A stretch of 25,665 nt of DNA from positions 1-25,665 of the forward strand of contig JAGYYN010035793.1 of assembly GCA_021441665.1 (NCBI GenBank). The letters are read 5' to 3'. Source of the stretch: Euplotes cf. woodruffi 2 WChen-2021 (Eukaryota; Ciliophora; Spirotrichea; Euplotida; Euplotidae). This document shows, one piece after another, positions 1 through 11,037 of this stretch (its first letter is position 1; each line of letters opens with the position of its first letter). The notes under the pieces are model-generated. The model was not told the DNA's origin, searched no databases, and was given only the letters and a program-made list of their open reading frames with translations. The translations under genes were made by a program, and so were the position numbers.

Positions 1-100
1 TTATGAATGGAGTTTTAAGTAAATTTTTTTTAGTAAAAACCAGAATTTTCTTACTTTGATAGTTGAAATGGGTTTCGGGGTTCGGTATGTAAAATGCCAT
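1..100 (-). CDS. possible 5' end of a gene leaving the left edge
   Basis: An open frame starts with ATG at 98-100 on the minus strand and runs without TAA or TAG to the window edge (33 codons). The peptide begins MAFYIPNPETHFNYQ. A GTAAG follows at about 60 on the minus strand, so the true exon could end there. It would be divergent from the CHAT gene that starts at 263. A frame this short is expected fairly often by chance in AT-rich DNA, so support is weak and no family is recognised. Confidence 0.25.
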   Translation of the reverse strand, partial: MAFYIPNPETHFNYQSKKILVFTKKNLLKTPFI

Positions 101-262
101 TTCTAATATTTAAAAATATTTTAATTTGTTACCAAGAATAATTATTTTTAAATCTTGATAAAGAATAAGATTTATTATTTTATCAGGCTGTCCCTGTTCA
201 AACTCAATTCTCTTAAAAAATACAATCGTGAATAATATAAATATAAATATCTTTAAAGATAA

Positions 263-3200
263 ATGGAGCTGTAAATTGATATTTTCAGATATATAAGTTA
301 ATCAAAAGCTTATTTTTAAATAGGCTCAGGCTTATATTTATTCCTTCTTCAGACTTATTTGTTGTTAAATACCACAATTGAATTGCGTTGTATTTATAGA
401 CCAACAATAAAACTCAAATATATCTTGGAGCAACAAAATAGTGAGGACAATAATCCTGAGCAAAATAAATGATACTTGCCTATCAGAATTGGAGAGTTTA
501 CAATTGATGATACAAACACGATGAAGTTTAACAGGAGTATGCTTTTTGTTACTTATTTTCTCTGTTTTTATATGATATTTTTAAAATATCAAAATATCGA
601 TTTAATCGACAAATACGTATTTATTGCATTAAAAAAATCAAAAGCGATATAAAAATTTGAATGTAAATTTAGGCTATATGCTGATGCTTGATTCTTTAAA
701 CCAAGAAAGTTCAAGTAGCACTATCAAAGGAATCGAAGTCAATGTTGATTTATTACAGTCTGACAAGCCGCTAATGTTTTCAACTGCCGAAAGAAAAGAC
801 TCAAGAACAGAAAAATTAGAACAACAAGTGACTTTATTAAGCAGTAAAATTGAGGAGCTTACTCACAAGCTGAGTTTGCTTACAAAATCTAACAGTTCAA
901 GTAAAATTTTCGATGAAAACGACTTCGAATTCAGCGACAACGAAGCCAACATGAGTTTAAACGATAGCATTCACAAGAACAAGAGTTCAAAATTTTCATC
1001 GGTCATTCACATAGCATATCTTTATTCAGTGCCGCTGGTTAAGATTGAAAACTCGAAGTTACTATCAATGGGGGCCCCAATCGATCACAATGCTGAGATC
1101 GATGAAATTATTGATAGCTTAGACAAAACAAACAAGATGGTAAATATTAGGATCGAAACTGCGACAACTGAATCACTGCAAAATTTGTTCCTAATCAAGC
1201 CAAAAGTCGTGCATCTAAGTTGTCATGGTGACTATGACAACAAAAACGATACTTACTACTTGGCTTTTGAGTCTAAAAACATCGGCATGATGGAGAAACT
1301 CGACATGCACGGAATTAAAACCCTGATTGGAGACCAACAAAATATGAAGTCTGTTGAGTGAATGATTGTTAGCGCCTGTAGATCACAAAAAATCGGTATT
1401 CTTATGAATAAGCTCGGAATCCCAGTTGTCATCGCTATTAATGCTCCCTTCAAGATCCAAGATGAAGCTGCGAGATCATTTGGCAAGAGGTTCTTGACTT
1501 CACTAGTGCAAGGCACGAATTATGAGGAAGCATTTAACTACGCGAGGAGGTTTGTGGCAACCCACCAAAAATCAGCTTATATCTCGACGTGATGCTGAGC
1601 TCACCCGCATAAGCCAGATTGAAGATGGACTCAAAAAGCTAAAGAAATCGGTCTGCTAAAAGCCCACGAATTGCACATGCCAACTTGAAAATGTAATAGA
1701 GAAGGTAATCTTCACTATTACGTTGGCAGAAAGCTTTGAACATTTGTTGATGAGTTTCTTGAAGAATACGCGACGTGGAATTACTATGAAGAAAACGAAC
1801 AAGATCCTGACTGAACTTACTTATGTTGTTGCTCTCCTGATATGCCTCACGATGAGAGCATGAAGTTCGTACTTATCTGAGACCAAAAAGAATACCTCCT
1901 TAAAAAGCCATTTGAAAAGCTCGAAGATGGTGTGATAAGCATTGTGAGCCCGCTGCCAACAGAAAATGTTCCGATTAATATTGGCACTTTGCCTCCAGTT
2001 GGCAGGAATAAAGTCCTTCACAGTATAGTTGACTCTTTATCGTACAACGGGTCAACTCAGACCCGACTTGTACACATTTTCGGCAAAGAAGGAGTTGGAA
2101 AAACTTTTGTTGCGAAACAAGCAGCAAAATATCTTTTTGAACGAAGAAACTTTGATCACGGCTGAATCTATATAGAAATTAAAAACAAATACGTTGTCGG
2201 TGAAAATCTTAGCTCACTGATTTGAAATGCAATGGGAATCCCTTCAACAAATAAACTTACACTTTGAAAGTAATTTTTTTATTTTGTGTTGAATTTATGT
2301 GAACTAGGAATCTACTTTTTGATATAGGAACTGATGAAAGTCAAAAATATTGATTATTTTGGATAAATCAAGCAAGGTTTCATCATTAGATCAAAACATG
2401 CTAAACAAAACACTTGAGTACTTTATCGATGAAACTGAAGTCCCGAAGTTTATTGTTGTTACAGATAATCAGTCTGACATTACAATTGAAAATAAAGCTC
2501 AGTTTGAAATTGAAGAACTCAAACCGAAAGATGCGGTGAGGTTATTACTCAATTGAGCAACTCAGTATATAAAAGAAAGTAACAGAAATATAAACACACT
2601 GAAGAACCACGAAATATTCAATCTGATCTCAAGAAGGCCTTCAAGCATAATCAATTTTGCACAGCTGCTCAAGTCCAGCTCGAATACCCTTGACGAAATG
2701 GTTTTAGTTCGAAAGAACCAGATCAAGCAGTTAAACAAATCGTCGCAGGTGAATAAAGACGAAGACCAGCTTGGATTTATAAATGAAGAGTGGTCGTGGG
2801 TCATAAACCAGTCATACGAGCACTTGCAGAAGAACTACTCCGATCAAATCACCATCCTGCTGACTCTTTGCCAGTTCCCAAACGGCGTGTTCACCTCTGA
2901 CTTCGAACAAATATTCTCGCAGACCTTTCCAAAGTGGAAGGAATTCATACAGGTCTTGATGAACTACAAAGAAAGGCTGATTACCGATGCCAAAAGCAAA
3001 ATCGAGAATCTTAACATCGATGAAGAGACGTTTTGGCTTATTTCCTCTGAATACGTCGAGGAACTGCAGGAGTTCCACTACACTCCGTATCCGATTGTTT
3101 ACTCGTATGTTAATAAACTTATCATCACGCAAGAGCAAAGGAAAGAGCCCTGTGAGACAGCTCTAGTCTATCTTTCAAAATTGTCAAGGAAGATAGTCAG

Positions 3201-6200
3201 ATCGCTAAAAAGATGCGAAATTCGGGTCCTTTCGTTTATGAAGTTCACAGCAGCTATTGATGTCGGCCTTTGGAGCGACAACGGCGACTTCATCGATCCG
3301 TCGATATATTACAAAGACTACGAAGATCTATTTAAAGAACCGAAGTTACTGTTTGAGTACCACGAAATAAACCTCCAGCAGTTCTTAGATAAAGACTTCT
3401 TGATGTTGACTTTTCAAAGACAAAGGTAATATTTCGATTGTTAATAAAATAGTCTGAAATAATGAAGGCTTTTCAATCGCTTTCAAAAACTTGAAACCAG
3501 GAGAGACAATCCGCACTTCGCAAGGAGTGCCTATTGACTGCTGCAAATCAAGCCTGATTGACTTGATGATCACCCTTCCGACAATTTTAATTATACTTAG
3601 TAGAAAAGAAGAAGCTTTTTACTGTCTCGAAAGGTGTATAATAATCTGAGAAGAATATAAATATATCAAAACAAAGGCAAAGCTGATTCTGATGATCGCA
3701 GGACTGTATCTAAACGACAAACACAAAAGTTTTGAGGATACCTGGGAAAAGGCCCATGAAGCAATGAATATCTTCCTTCAACTTCAAGATCGAGAGGGTA
3801 AAGCTGAAACAACCTTCATGTTCGCGATGATAATTAGAAAGTAAACAAAAGCGAAACCACAACAGTCCCGATTCTTTACTTCTCAGAAGACACCCTCGAT
3901 CGGAGCATATTTCAAATGAAGATCTCGAAGTCGCTCTGAGTATGAACCGAGTTCCATCTCAATCTCAGCCATTCGAAGAAGACGAGATGTCATTTCTCGA
4001 GTCTGCGCGTCAGCAGTTTTGTAATTTAAAGCATCAATACGGAATGGCGAGAGTCTCTTTAGCGATCGCAGTAATCAAAATGGAGTTAGCAGAGCAAAAC
4101 TGCTGGTACGTGGGTTGATAACTATCACTATAGATCTTACATTGAAGCGGAGAAATACCTCAAAAAGGCAGTGGAGGGCTTCGAGCTATTCCAAGACTAC
4201 CAAAATATCATTTCGTGAAACCTAAAACTCGGACATATAAAGCTCATCAACAAAGAACTTAAAGAAGCGAAGCATTATGCAGATCAAGCAGATGAAATAT
4301 GCAGAAATTTTAATGAAAGCTACTTCTTAGCTGAATGAGTCTCACTCCTAGATAAAGTTAACGAAAGCATTCGGCAAACTAGCCGAAATGTGTTTGTATT
4401 TTTAAAGGCGTTTCCTCTGATCGATCTCGATAGCAATGAGCCCATCGGCCCAATCACACAGATCCATAGTAACTTTAAACAACAAGTATTCAAAAATATG
4501 ATAAACGAGAAAAAGATAATTCGAGTTAAATTTGAAGTTCTTACACGCGAAAGCTTAAAATCAATCAAAAATCACGGGTGAAGAGTCTTGCATCTTTCAT
4601 CAGATGAATTTAGAGATCTACAACTCTGCGCGGAGGGAAAGCACGGCGAGCTTGACTGTATCGAGGTTTCTGATCTAAGAGAAATCCTGATACCATTTGG
4701 AGGAATGCTGAGTATCGATGTCGTTGTGCTTGCACTACCAAAAAGCCGACTTTTAGCAGAAGTATTCATCGATCTCGGTGTTCCCCACGTAATTTTCTTT
4801 GATTTTTCTGATGATTTCTACAATATCTATACGAAGACTGATACAATAACAAGTGTTCTCTATGAGTGAATTTATTCATTCTGTGCTGAGTTTTACAAAA
4901 ACATAGTCAAAGGAGTTACAGTCAAAAAGTCTCTTTACGTCGGAAGAGAAAAACTCAAAGATACTTTAAGAGAAATCAATAAGACTCTCAAGATACAAAA
5001 CTTCTTCGAGCATCAGATTGGAGAAGGCCCATGTGTCTATCCTGAAGATTTTGATCACAACCAGTCTTTATATGGAAGCAGAGATTGGAAAAGTACTGAA
5101 CTCGAAGCAGGTGAACTTATTGATATGTCTCGAATTCGAGGTCCAACTAATGTTTCAAAGCCTCTGGCTGCCTTCACAGGAAGAAAAATTGAAATTTACA
5201 ATATCGTTAAAGAACTGCTACAGAATGATATTGTAACTTTAAGTGGGAACTCTGGTATCGGTAAAACACATCTTGCCCTCAATATTTCGTATTTCTTCAA
5301 TTCAAGATTTTACTTCAGCAACGGCAACTACTACTTTGACTTAAAGAAAGTAAAAACAGCAGACCAGTGAAAATAAGCTGCTTAAAAATGCTAATTGTAG
5401 CTTTATGAATGAAGAAACTCTGCTAATCTTCGATCACACAGATTACTTCTGGAAAAAGCACGGTACTCAGTTCCGTTGGTGGATCTTAGACATAACGCAC
5501 AGGTACAAGTCGAAAATCCTTTTAATAACGACGAGTAAAATCTTCGATCAGCTGAAGGACGAGTCTTACATCAAGGTAAAATAGCGTTGAGTTGGGGCCG
5601 TTATCAGAAAGCGAGTCAGTGCAGTTGCTTCTCTCGCACTCGACGCGAATAAAAACAGTTGAAGACCTCAACATCAGCACGTCAGCATCGAGTCTATCAG
5701 AAGCACTAAAGCGTGAGGCGAACTTAATCAAGTGCAGAGGGGAGCCGCAACAAATAATAACACTGGCAAAGCTTTTGGAGCTCAACGACCTGCAAAACAT
5801 CAATATCGACCAGCTGTGGTAAGCAAGCCGTCTTTTCCTCTAAATCGTGTTTTACTGCTGAAGGAAGGATTTTATTAGGCGAATCGGCGGTTTTAAGCTT
5901 GGTTTAGGAAAAGTCAGAACAGAGGGGCAGGCAGGAACCGACTGAGTGCGGATGCAGATAGGTAAGTGTTAGGGTGGTGGGTTACTGCTGGTGAAGGTGG
6001 GTGAGATGAGGTTTAGAATGATGAAGACAGACAGGAACAAAAGAAAATTAACAAGGAAACAGGTTGTTGAAAGGTTTGAAACCGGGGTCGTTAAGGCTAA
6101 AAGACAGTCATTTGGCTCTAATGCGATGAAATCGAGAAAGAACACCCTGAGTGAAGATGATCTTTATAATCAACAGAAATCTTCGATTATTATAGCTGAA

Positions 6201-7192
6201 GAAAATAACAAAGTTGATGAATTAAAAGAGCAGAAACAGTATTAAGATGTTTATTTATATTTTTAGGACTCAGGTCGAAACTTTAAAATAATTACAAGCC
6301 GATTTTAAAAAAAGAGGAAGACATTTAATCCGAATCATGAACTAGAATCTAATTTAACAATCAGCGTAAAAAGCAAATCTTTTGCAGGTATTAATTACAA
6401 CATTTTGTATATTTTAAATTTCTAATAATCACAATTCAAAATCCGTTTAATATTCGAAGAAACATATATAAATCATATTCTTTGTGTTCACTATAATTTT
6501 TGACAAAAATCCAATCACAAAAATAGACCCTATCAACGATAAAGCAAATAAAAAGCAATCTTTCGAAGACACAGAGATCAGAAAACGGCTGTCTGTTTGA
6601 TTCCAAAACCTACCCGTGCAAATAGATCAAAGGAAGAACTCAAGCAGCTGATCAAGAGAAAGACAGCCAGCAAGGAAGTCTACATTCATTCCGTTCCGCG
6701 ACTACAAGCTCGAAGATGACTGTTTATTCTTCCGCCACAAGTCAAAAGACCACGATGACTTCAACCTCGACACGCACCAAGACGATTTCGACTTCAACCA
6801 GCCGGTGTTAAGAAAGCGGGGATGTTCTCAAAAAATCGTGTCAATATCGACTTCAAAACTTCTCAGCGCAGAAACGAGTAAAAAGAGCAAGTCAAAGCTA
6901 TCAAAAGTACGGGTCGTGAGTAACCATTTAGCTGGAGACATTTACAAAGCAGCAAAGCACGATTTTTGAGGATACGTCAGAGCAAAGCAAGTCGTCGCAG
7001 GACAGTAAAAACCCAGTGATTACAGTGCAGCCTCCGCACGACCCTTATATCGATAGTTGCTTCTTTACATCAAGCAACTGAGTGGTAAGTACAATTTTGG
7101 AGATTTTGTAGGCTGACAGCAGTCAACAGCAACATGATGAAGAGGAACTGATGGAGGCATATCACCCAAGAATGAAAAAGACCAATAAATAA
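263..7192 (+). CDS. giant double CHAT-NTPase (STAND/NLR-like) protein
   Basis: The proposed spliced product is about 2041 aa. Domains in order: a CHAT caspase-like domain with HLSCHG (His about 233) and SACRSQ (Cys about 284), a Cys/His-rich linker, an NB-ARC-like NTPase with P-loop GKEGVGKT (about 519), a helical TPR-like region (about 700-1200), a second CHAT-like fold without the dyad (Asp about 1313, Pro about 1358), a second NTPase with P-loop GNSGIGKT (about 1527) and Walker B LLIFD (about 1585), then a basic, Ser-rich tail. CHAT-STAND proteins act as signal-gated proteases; the substrate here is unknown. Introns used: 271-399, 537-672, 2270-2327, 3426-3452, 3841-3865, 4106-4133, 5819-5878, 5962-6030, 6239-6316, 6388-6526, 6907-6931, 7085-7111. 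Shifts of +1 are needed at 3457, 5371 and 5579. The core (673-5818) is firm. The first exon and the joins between 5819 and 6387 are weaker, and the tail from about 5990 could be a separate gene. Confidence 0.72.
3457..3462 (+). other. +1 frameshift site AAA-TAA in the CHAT gene
   Basis: After the 27-nt intron 3426-3452 the frame reads AAA-TAA. The long downstream frame, which enters the TPR-like region, is +1. No alternative AG acceptor nearby restores the phase, so slippage is the simplest reading. Confidence 0.6.
5371..5376 (+). other. AAA-TAA frameshift site, or part of a 34-nt intron
   Basis: The frame carrying the second P-loop meets AAA-TAA here, and the Walker B frame is +1. A GTGAAA...TTGTAG intron at 5367-5400 would also restore phase, so the sequence alone does not decide. 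The donor GTGAAA is weaker than the GTA-type donors elsewhere in the gene. Confidence 0.5.
5579..5584 (+). other. +1 frameshift site AAA-TAG in the CHAT gene
   Basis: The second NTPase reaches AAA-TAG, and the next frame continues into ELGPLSESESVQLLL, the usual NB-ARC motif after Walker B and sensor 1. The only phase-compatible intron would be 16 nt, shorter than any other seen here, so a shift is preferred. Confidence 0.65.
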
Positions 7193-8691
7193 ATGGATTG
7201 GAATTACGAGAATTCAATACTTAGAATAAGTATTGAAGATTAGTGGGTTTAAGTCGTGCTGAATTTTTTTAAATAAAAAATTGAAATTTTTAAAGGTTTA
7301 TTAATGTAATTTGATATTATTTATTATTCTGAGATAATTTAAAAATTTATTTATTCAAGTTTTTATATGTATAACAATTAAAAATATGATATTTTAACAT
7401 ATTATTTTTAAATCACTTAAAGCTATTAAAAGCTATGATGTTCAAAAGGGCAAAAAATAAATGACTATTTAAGTAAAATTATTAATTAAAAAAGCATTTA
7501 GTTGATCATAACCTGTTGATATTTTTAATATATTTAAATAAAAATTATCCAAATTTAATAAAAATATACGACTTAAAAGTTCTGTTTAAAATAATAATTT
7601 AATATTCATTTTTATCGTACCCTTCTTTTTTCTCCTAAATAACCCAAAATCTAAACTACATGCTTTTCTATCTTGTTTGCTGATAATCTATCAATAAGGA
7701 ATTAAGCAATCCCCGTTGATAACGAATCAACACTACAGCACAAAAAAGCTTAAATTTCGAGTAGCCTTTAGTAATCAAGCCCTGCAGCGTCTTGCTAATA
7801 TAAACAAAACCGACTTAAGAATTCTTAACTTTTTCGTGTTCGATTCTATATCGAATTACTAATTATATTTTCATTTTTTATTACTGTTAAATTACTCGAA
7901 ATATTGAAAATTAATATGAAATTAAAAAAATGCATTTACAGTAATCGAACACAGGTACTTGAAATTCGATCTCCTGCCGACCTCAAATAAAATTAAGATA
8001 TTAATACAAATGATGAAGCAAGGAGGTGAGGTAAAATCATTATCCTTGCTAATTAAAGTTCTACAGTAGCTGCAGTCTCGCTTTATCATTAAATATTATA
8101 TTATTTTGATTACATATCCATGGTGACTTCAATCTATATTTTATTACTGAAGGTATCAGCTTAAAGCTGTATCTGCCTAAGTCAATCTAATAATTATAGA
8201 TCAATCAGTATTTATAATCTTACAGTCAAGATTGAATGAATCTTGGTTACGAATTAAAGACTTCAATATCAAAGTGAAAGATTAGATTAGATCGGGATTA
8301 AACCTCTCTCACATCTTCATAGTTTTTGGTTACAGGCCCAGCCGGACCAAACTGTATATTTGTTCTTTGCTGACTCGAAGCAGAGGGGTTATATAATACT
8401 ATTGCATTGTAAATACGACTTTTAGATAAATTATACTAAAACAGCAGATAATAGACTTAAATATCACATTAATCTTATTTTTATTACAAAAAAATTTGAG
8501 ATAATAATATAAAAATTATTCATTTTTTGGATAATAATTATACCGAAATTATAATCCTAATTTTTGGAACCTTTTTGATTATTTAATTGAGCTTAAAATA
8601 AATGCATTTCGCTATTATTTGTCTGTGATGATAAGCTTATCTTTACCAATATTATTTTTATTTAATTTTGGTCTATTTAGCTCGCTACATT
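7193..8691. other. AT-rich spacer with breakage-motif matches
   Basis: No convincing coding frame is seen on either strand with TGA read as Cys. The spacer holds two full matches to HATTGAAAHH (7279-7288 and 7902-7911). Near-matches lie just after the CHAT stop, in opposite orientations (about 7211-7220 and 7231-7240). An 8-bp inverted repeat, AGCAAGGA at 8017-8024 with TCCTTGCT at 8043-8050, could form a hairpin but may be chance. No tRNA or rRNA was recognised. Confidence 0.6.
7279..7288 (+). promoter_or_regulatory. candidate chromosome breakage sequence (E-Cbs)
   Basis: AATTGAAATT matches the E. crassus breakage consensus HATTGAAAHH at every position and lies 87 nt after the proposed stop of the CHAT gene, where a macronuclear chromosome end is expected. 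The core motif occurs several times by chance in AT-rich DNA, so position is the main argument. Confidence 0.4.
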
Positions 8692-9694
8692 TTAATATGG
8701 TGATTTAGTAATTTTATTCGCCTCCGCAGAATACTCTGTCGAAGGCACTGTTTGATTACCATATCCAACTGGAATTCCTTCCTGAATTGGAATTGATGGC
8801 TGTACATACTGCGAATAGGCAACTTGGCCGGGCACCGGCTGTTGGTTTGGCCAAGGCTGCTGATTGGAGCCTTGAGGCTGATTATTTGGCCATGGCTGCT
8901 GGTTGTGGTACTGCTGGGGTGGTACCTGATAGACTAAAGGCTGGTCGTCTGTGAGTCTCGGGTTGAACCTCGGACTTTGAAAAACAATTATTCAGGTCAT
9001 AAATACAATTTCTCTGCAAAGCTATAAGTTTTTAATATTTTAAAGTTACATATTATAACTGTTATTTATTTTTAATATGACAATTGCTCAAAAACTTCTT
9101 AATTTATTCCGTTTCAGTAGTTATACTAAATTAACATTTGCTAAAGTGCAAAGCCAAAGGTACTTTAATAAATAATGATTATACCTATCAGCTATTTACA
9201 GTGTATATAAACTACGAATAGTAGTTATCAAAATCAAGCATTATTAGTACAACTTTATCCTGTATAATCTAATAAAAATAAAACGATACAAACTGTGTAA
9301 CAACGATACTTACAGCAAGCAAGAATCCAAATACAAGCAAAGTCGAGCTCAAGTTTCAAGTCGGAGGGTCCATTCGACTTTTACCTCAGTAAGTCTTCGA
9401 AATTATATAAATTCCATTATGAAAATCGACAATAAATCCAACCAGCCCTCATACGATTCATATAATAAGATACGGGGACTTGCGCCCTGCAAATGCATTC
9501 AACACAGCAAATGATCCGACCCAGTATAAGAAGTCGTAGACTGCGAGGATTGTGAAGAATGTATTGGCTGCTCCAAATACGACCATAAATTGCAGCGGGA
9601 AGAAAGGCATGTGCAGTACTGACGACACAACGAACGCACAACCAAAACTTCTCATCATGTTGACTCTCGGACTGTAGTTATTAGCACCTTCCAT
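8692..9694 (-). CDS. four-pass membrane protein with Pro/Gln-rich tail (paralogue 1)
   Basis: The product is 236 aa once intron 9022-9313 (292 nt, GTAAGT...TATAG, phase 0) is removed. Four hydrophobic segments are visible. The first two flank a short loop and end at AGRKS, the third is followed by HNGIYII, and the fourth contains CREIVF and ends at a conserved NPRL. The remaining 75 or so residues are rich in Pro, Gln, Asn and Trp (QPWPNNQPQ, QQPWPNQQP), probably a disordered cytoplasmic tail. Two TGA codons after the second membrane segment (ICIVC) read as Cys. The splice is supported by the paralogue at 10207-10820, where ARELAF and NPRL follow with no intron at this site. The family is not recognised; a tetraspan adaptor or channel subunit is only a guess. 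Confidence 0.75.
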
Positions 9695-10206
9695 GTTTAA
9701 TAATTATAATCGCATTTCAAGAATTTATAATATGTGTCGATTATATCAAATAATTTTGAAAAAGTTATAATCTGCATTTTTTCATAGCGAAATTGGAAAA
9801 ATTTTTATACACTTTTTTAATTTGGATTAATGTCTGTGGAGTTTTTTATTTGAGTATTGCTTTTGTTGGATAAATGGAGATTAAGTAGGTCGAAATGGCA
9901 AGGATTATGATATTATGAATGCTTATATAGAGTTAATTTGACGAGGTTATAAATAGGATTATTAAATTTCTAATATTGAAATGGAGATTTTGCTACTAAT
10001 ATCATTTTTATATGCAAGAATTCTTTATTCATAAATTTTTAGTTCAAACTTTTATATATGTTGGGAGAAAAATTGAAGCTTTAATGACAGTAATTATTAA
10101 TGATTTAAAGATTTAAGATTAAAAAACTCAAAATTAGTTTATAAATATAAAACATTAATGCTGAGCATTTGTCTTGTTGGAATCAGCATTTACTAGAAGT
10201 TAAATT
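9695..10206. other. spacer between the two membrane-protein paralogues
   Basis: AT-rich sequence with no supported gene. Near-matches to the breakage motif occur at about 9973 (TATTGAAATG) and at 10071-10080 (AATTGAAGCT), each differing from HATTGAAAHH at one position. Confidence 0.5.
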
Positions 10207-10820
10207 TTATTGAATTAATACACTTGGACCAGCTTCTGAGTCGCTCGATAACTGATCTTCATCTATTGACTCAGTATTGTTATCAGAAGAGTTAATCTGA
10301 AGGTCTGACTCATATTGATGCGTACTTATCTGACTGCTGCTATCTAATAGGCTCTGGCTATGATGCAGTCTCGGGTTGTACATCGGGTGTCGTGATATCG
10401 TAATTGCAAACAGAAAAGCAAGTTCTCTAGCCATGCACAAAAACAATATAAGTGTGTTGAGCAGTATGCTAAATCTGCATGTTACAAGGCTATCGATGTT
10501 TTCGGTTCAATAATCTTGCTTGATTATAACAACTCCATTGTAAATGTCTGTGCAGTAGCCAAGTAAACAGACTATCAAAGACATAACGAACACAGAGCTA
10601 CTTTCTACCAGCGAGCCAGGTTGCTAACGGAATCGAGGTTACCCACAACAGGAGGTCATAAGCCATACAGATCTACAGCCAGATGCTTAGTTAGGAAAAA
10701 GCACATACTTACGTAAAACAGAATAGGTGCATGGCTGCTGATGACCACAAACTCGGTGAGAACGAATGGAAGGTGGAGAATGGCCGCCAAAAGCATGATG
10801 TAATATAGCCATTTCCACAT
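10207..10820 (-). CDS. four-pass membrane protein with acidic Ser-rich tail (paralogue 2)
   Basis: The product is 190 aa after removing intron 10673-10712 (40 nt, phase 0) and a +1 shift at 10598-10603. It aligns along its length with the neighbour at 8692-9694: ILHLPF with VLHMPF, AYDLLLWV with VYDFLYWV, LAGRKSS with FAGRKSP, YNGVVII with HNGIYII, ARELAF with CREIVF, and NPRL in both. The tail differs, being short, acidic and Ser-rich (SSDNNTESIDEDQLSSDSE). Intron positions also differ between the two, so the duplication is not recent or introns have since been gained or lost. Start ATG is 10818-10820, directly before the first hydrophobic segment. Function is unknown. Confidence 0.72.
10598..10603 (-). 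other. +1 frameshift site AAG-TAG supported by a paralogue
   Basis: The frame reads AGA-AAG-TAG on the minus strand. The paralogue reads straight through AGRKSPYLI at this point, and the +1 frame here gives AGRKSSVFV with the same membrane segment following. No phase-compatible intron removes the stop. The codon before the stop is AAG, not the usual AAA. Confidence 0.6.
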
Positions 10821-11037
10821 GTTTGTTCAAATGTCACGATTAACGATTGTCAACATATTTATTATTACAAGTCAATTATTTGGCGACCACAATTTTTACT
10901 CGATTAAATATAAATTTAACAAAATAATATGTTTTAAATAAGATCTTAGTGTAATATTGAGTATTCGTATTCATATATAATAATTTAAGTAACAGTCTTC
11001 TTAGGAACAATAGTTAATTGGATTACTTAGCAATCTA

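Noticed and set aside
1256-1516. 86-codon open frame on the minus strand inside the CHAT exon
   Set aside because: It is antisense to the catalytic Cys region of a well-supported domain and has no family resemblance, so it is a shadow.
1362-2165. TGA read as Trp (Blepharisma or mycoplasma-type code)
   Set aside because: Considered first because the frames run through TGA, but conserved Cys positions in several families and AAA-TAA shifts fit Euplotes with TGA=Cys.
4106-4133. +1 frameshift at TGA-TAA in the CHAT gene
   Set aside because: A 28-nt GTACGT...CTATAG intron restores the phase exactly and removes the stop, so slippage is not needed. The same holds for 3841-3865 and 6907-6931.
8017-8050. 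hairpin AGCAAGGA...TCCTTGCT as a structured RNA
   Set aside because: The stem is only 8 bp with an 18-nt loop, and no tRNA or snRNA consensus boxes surround it. It is likely chance.
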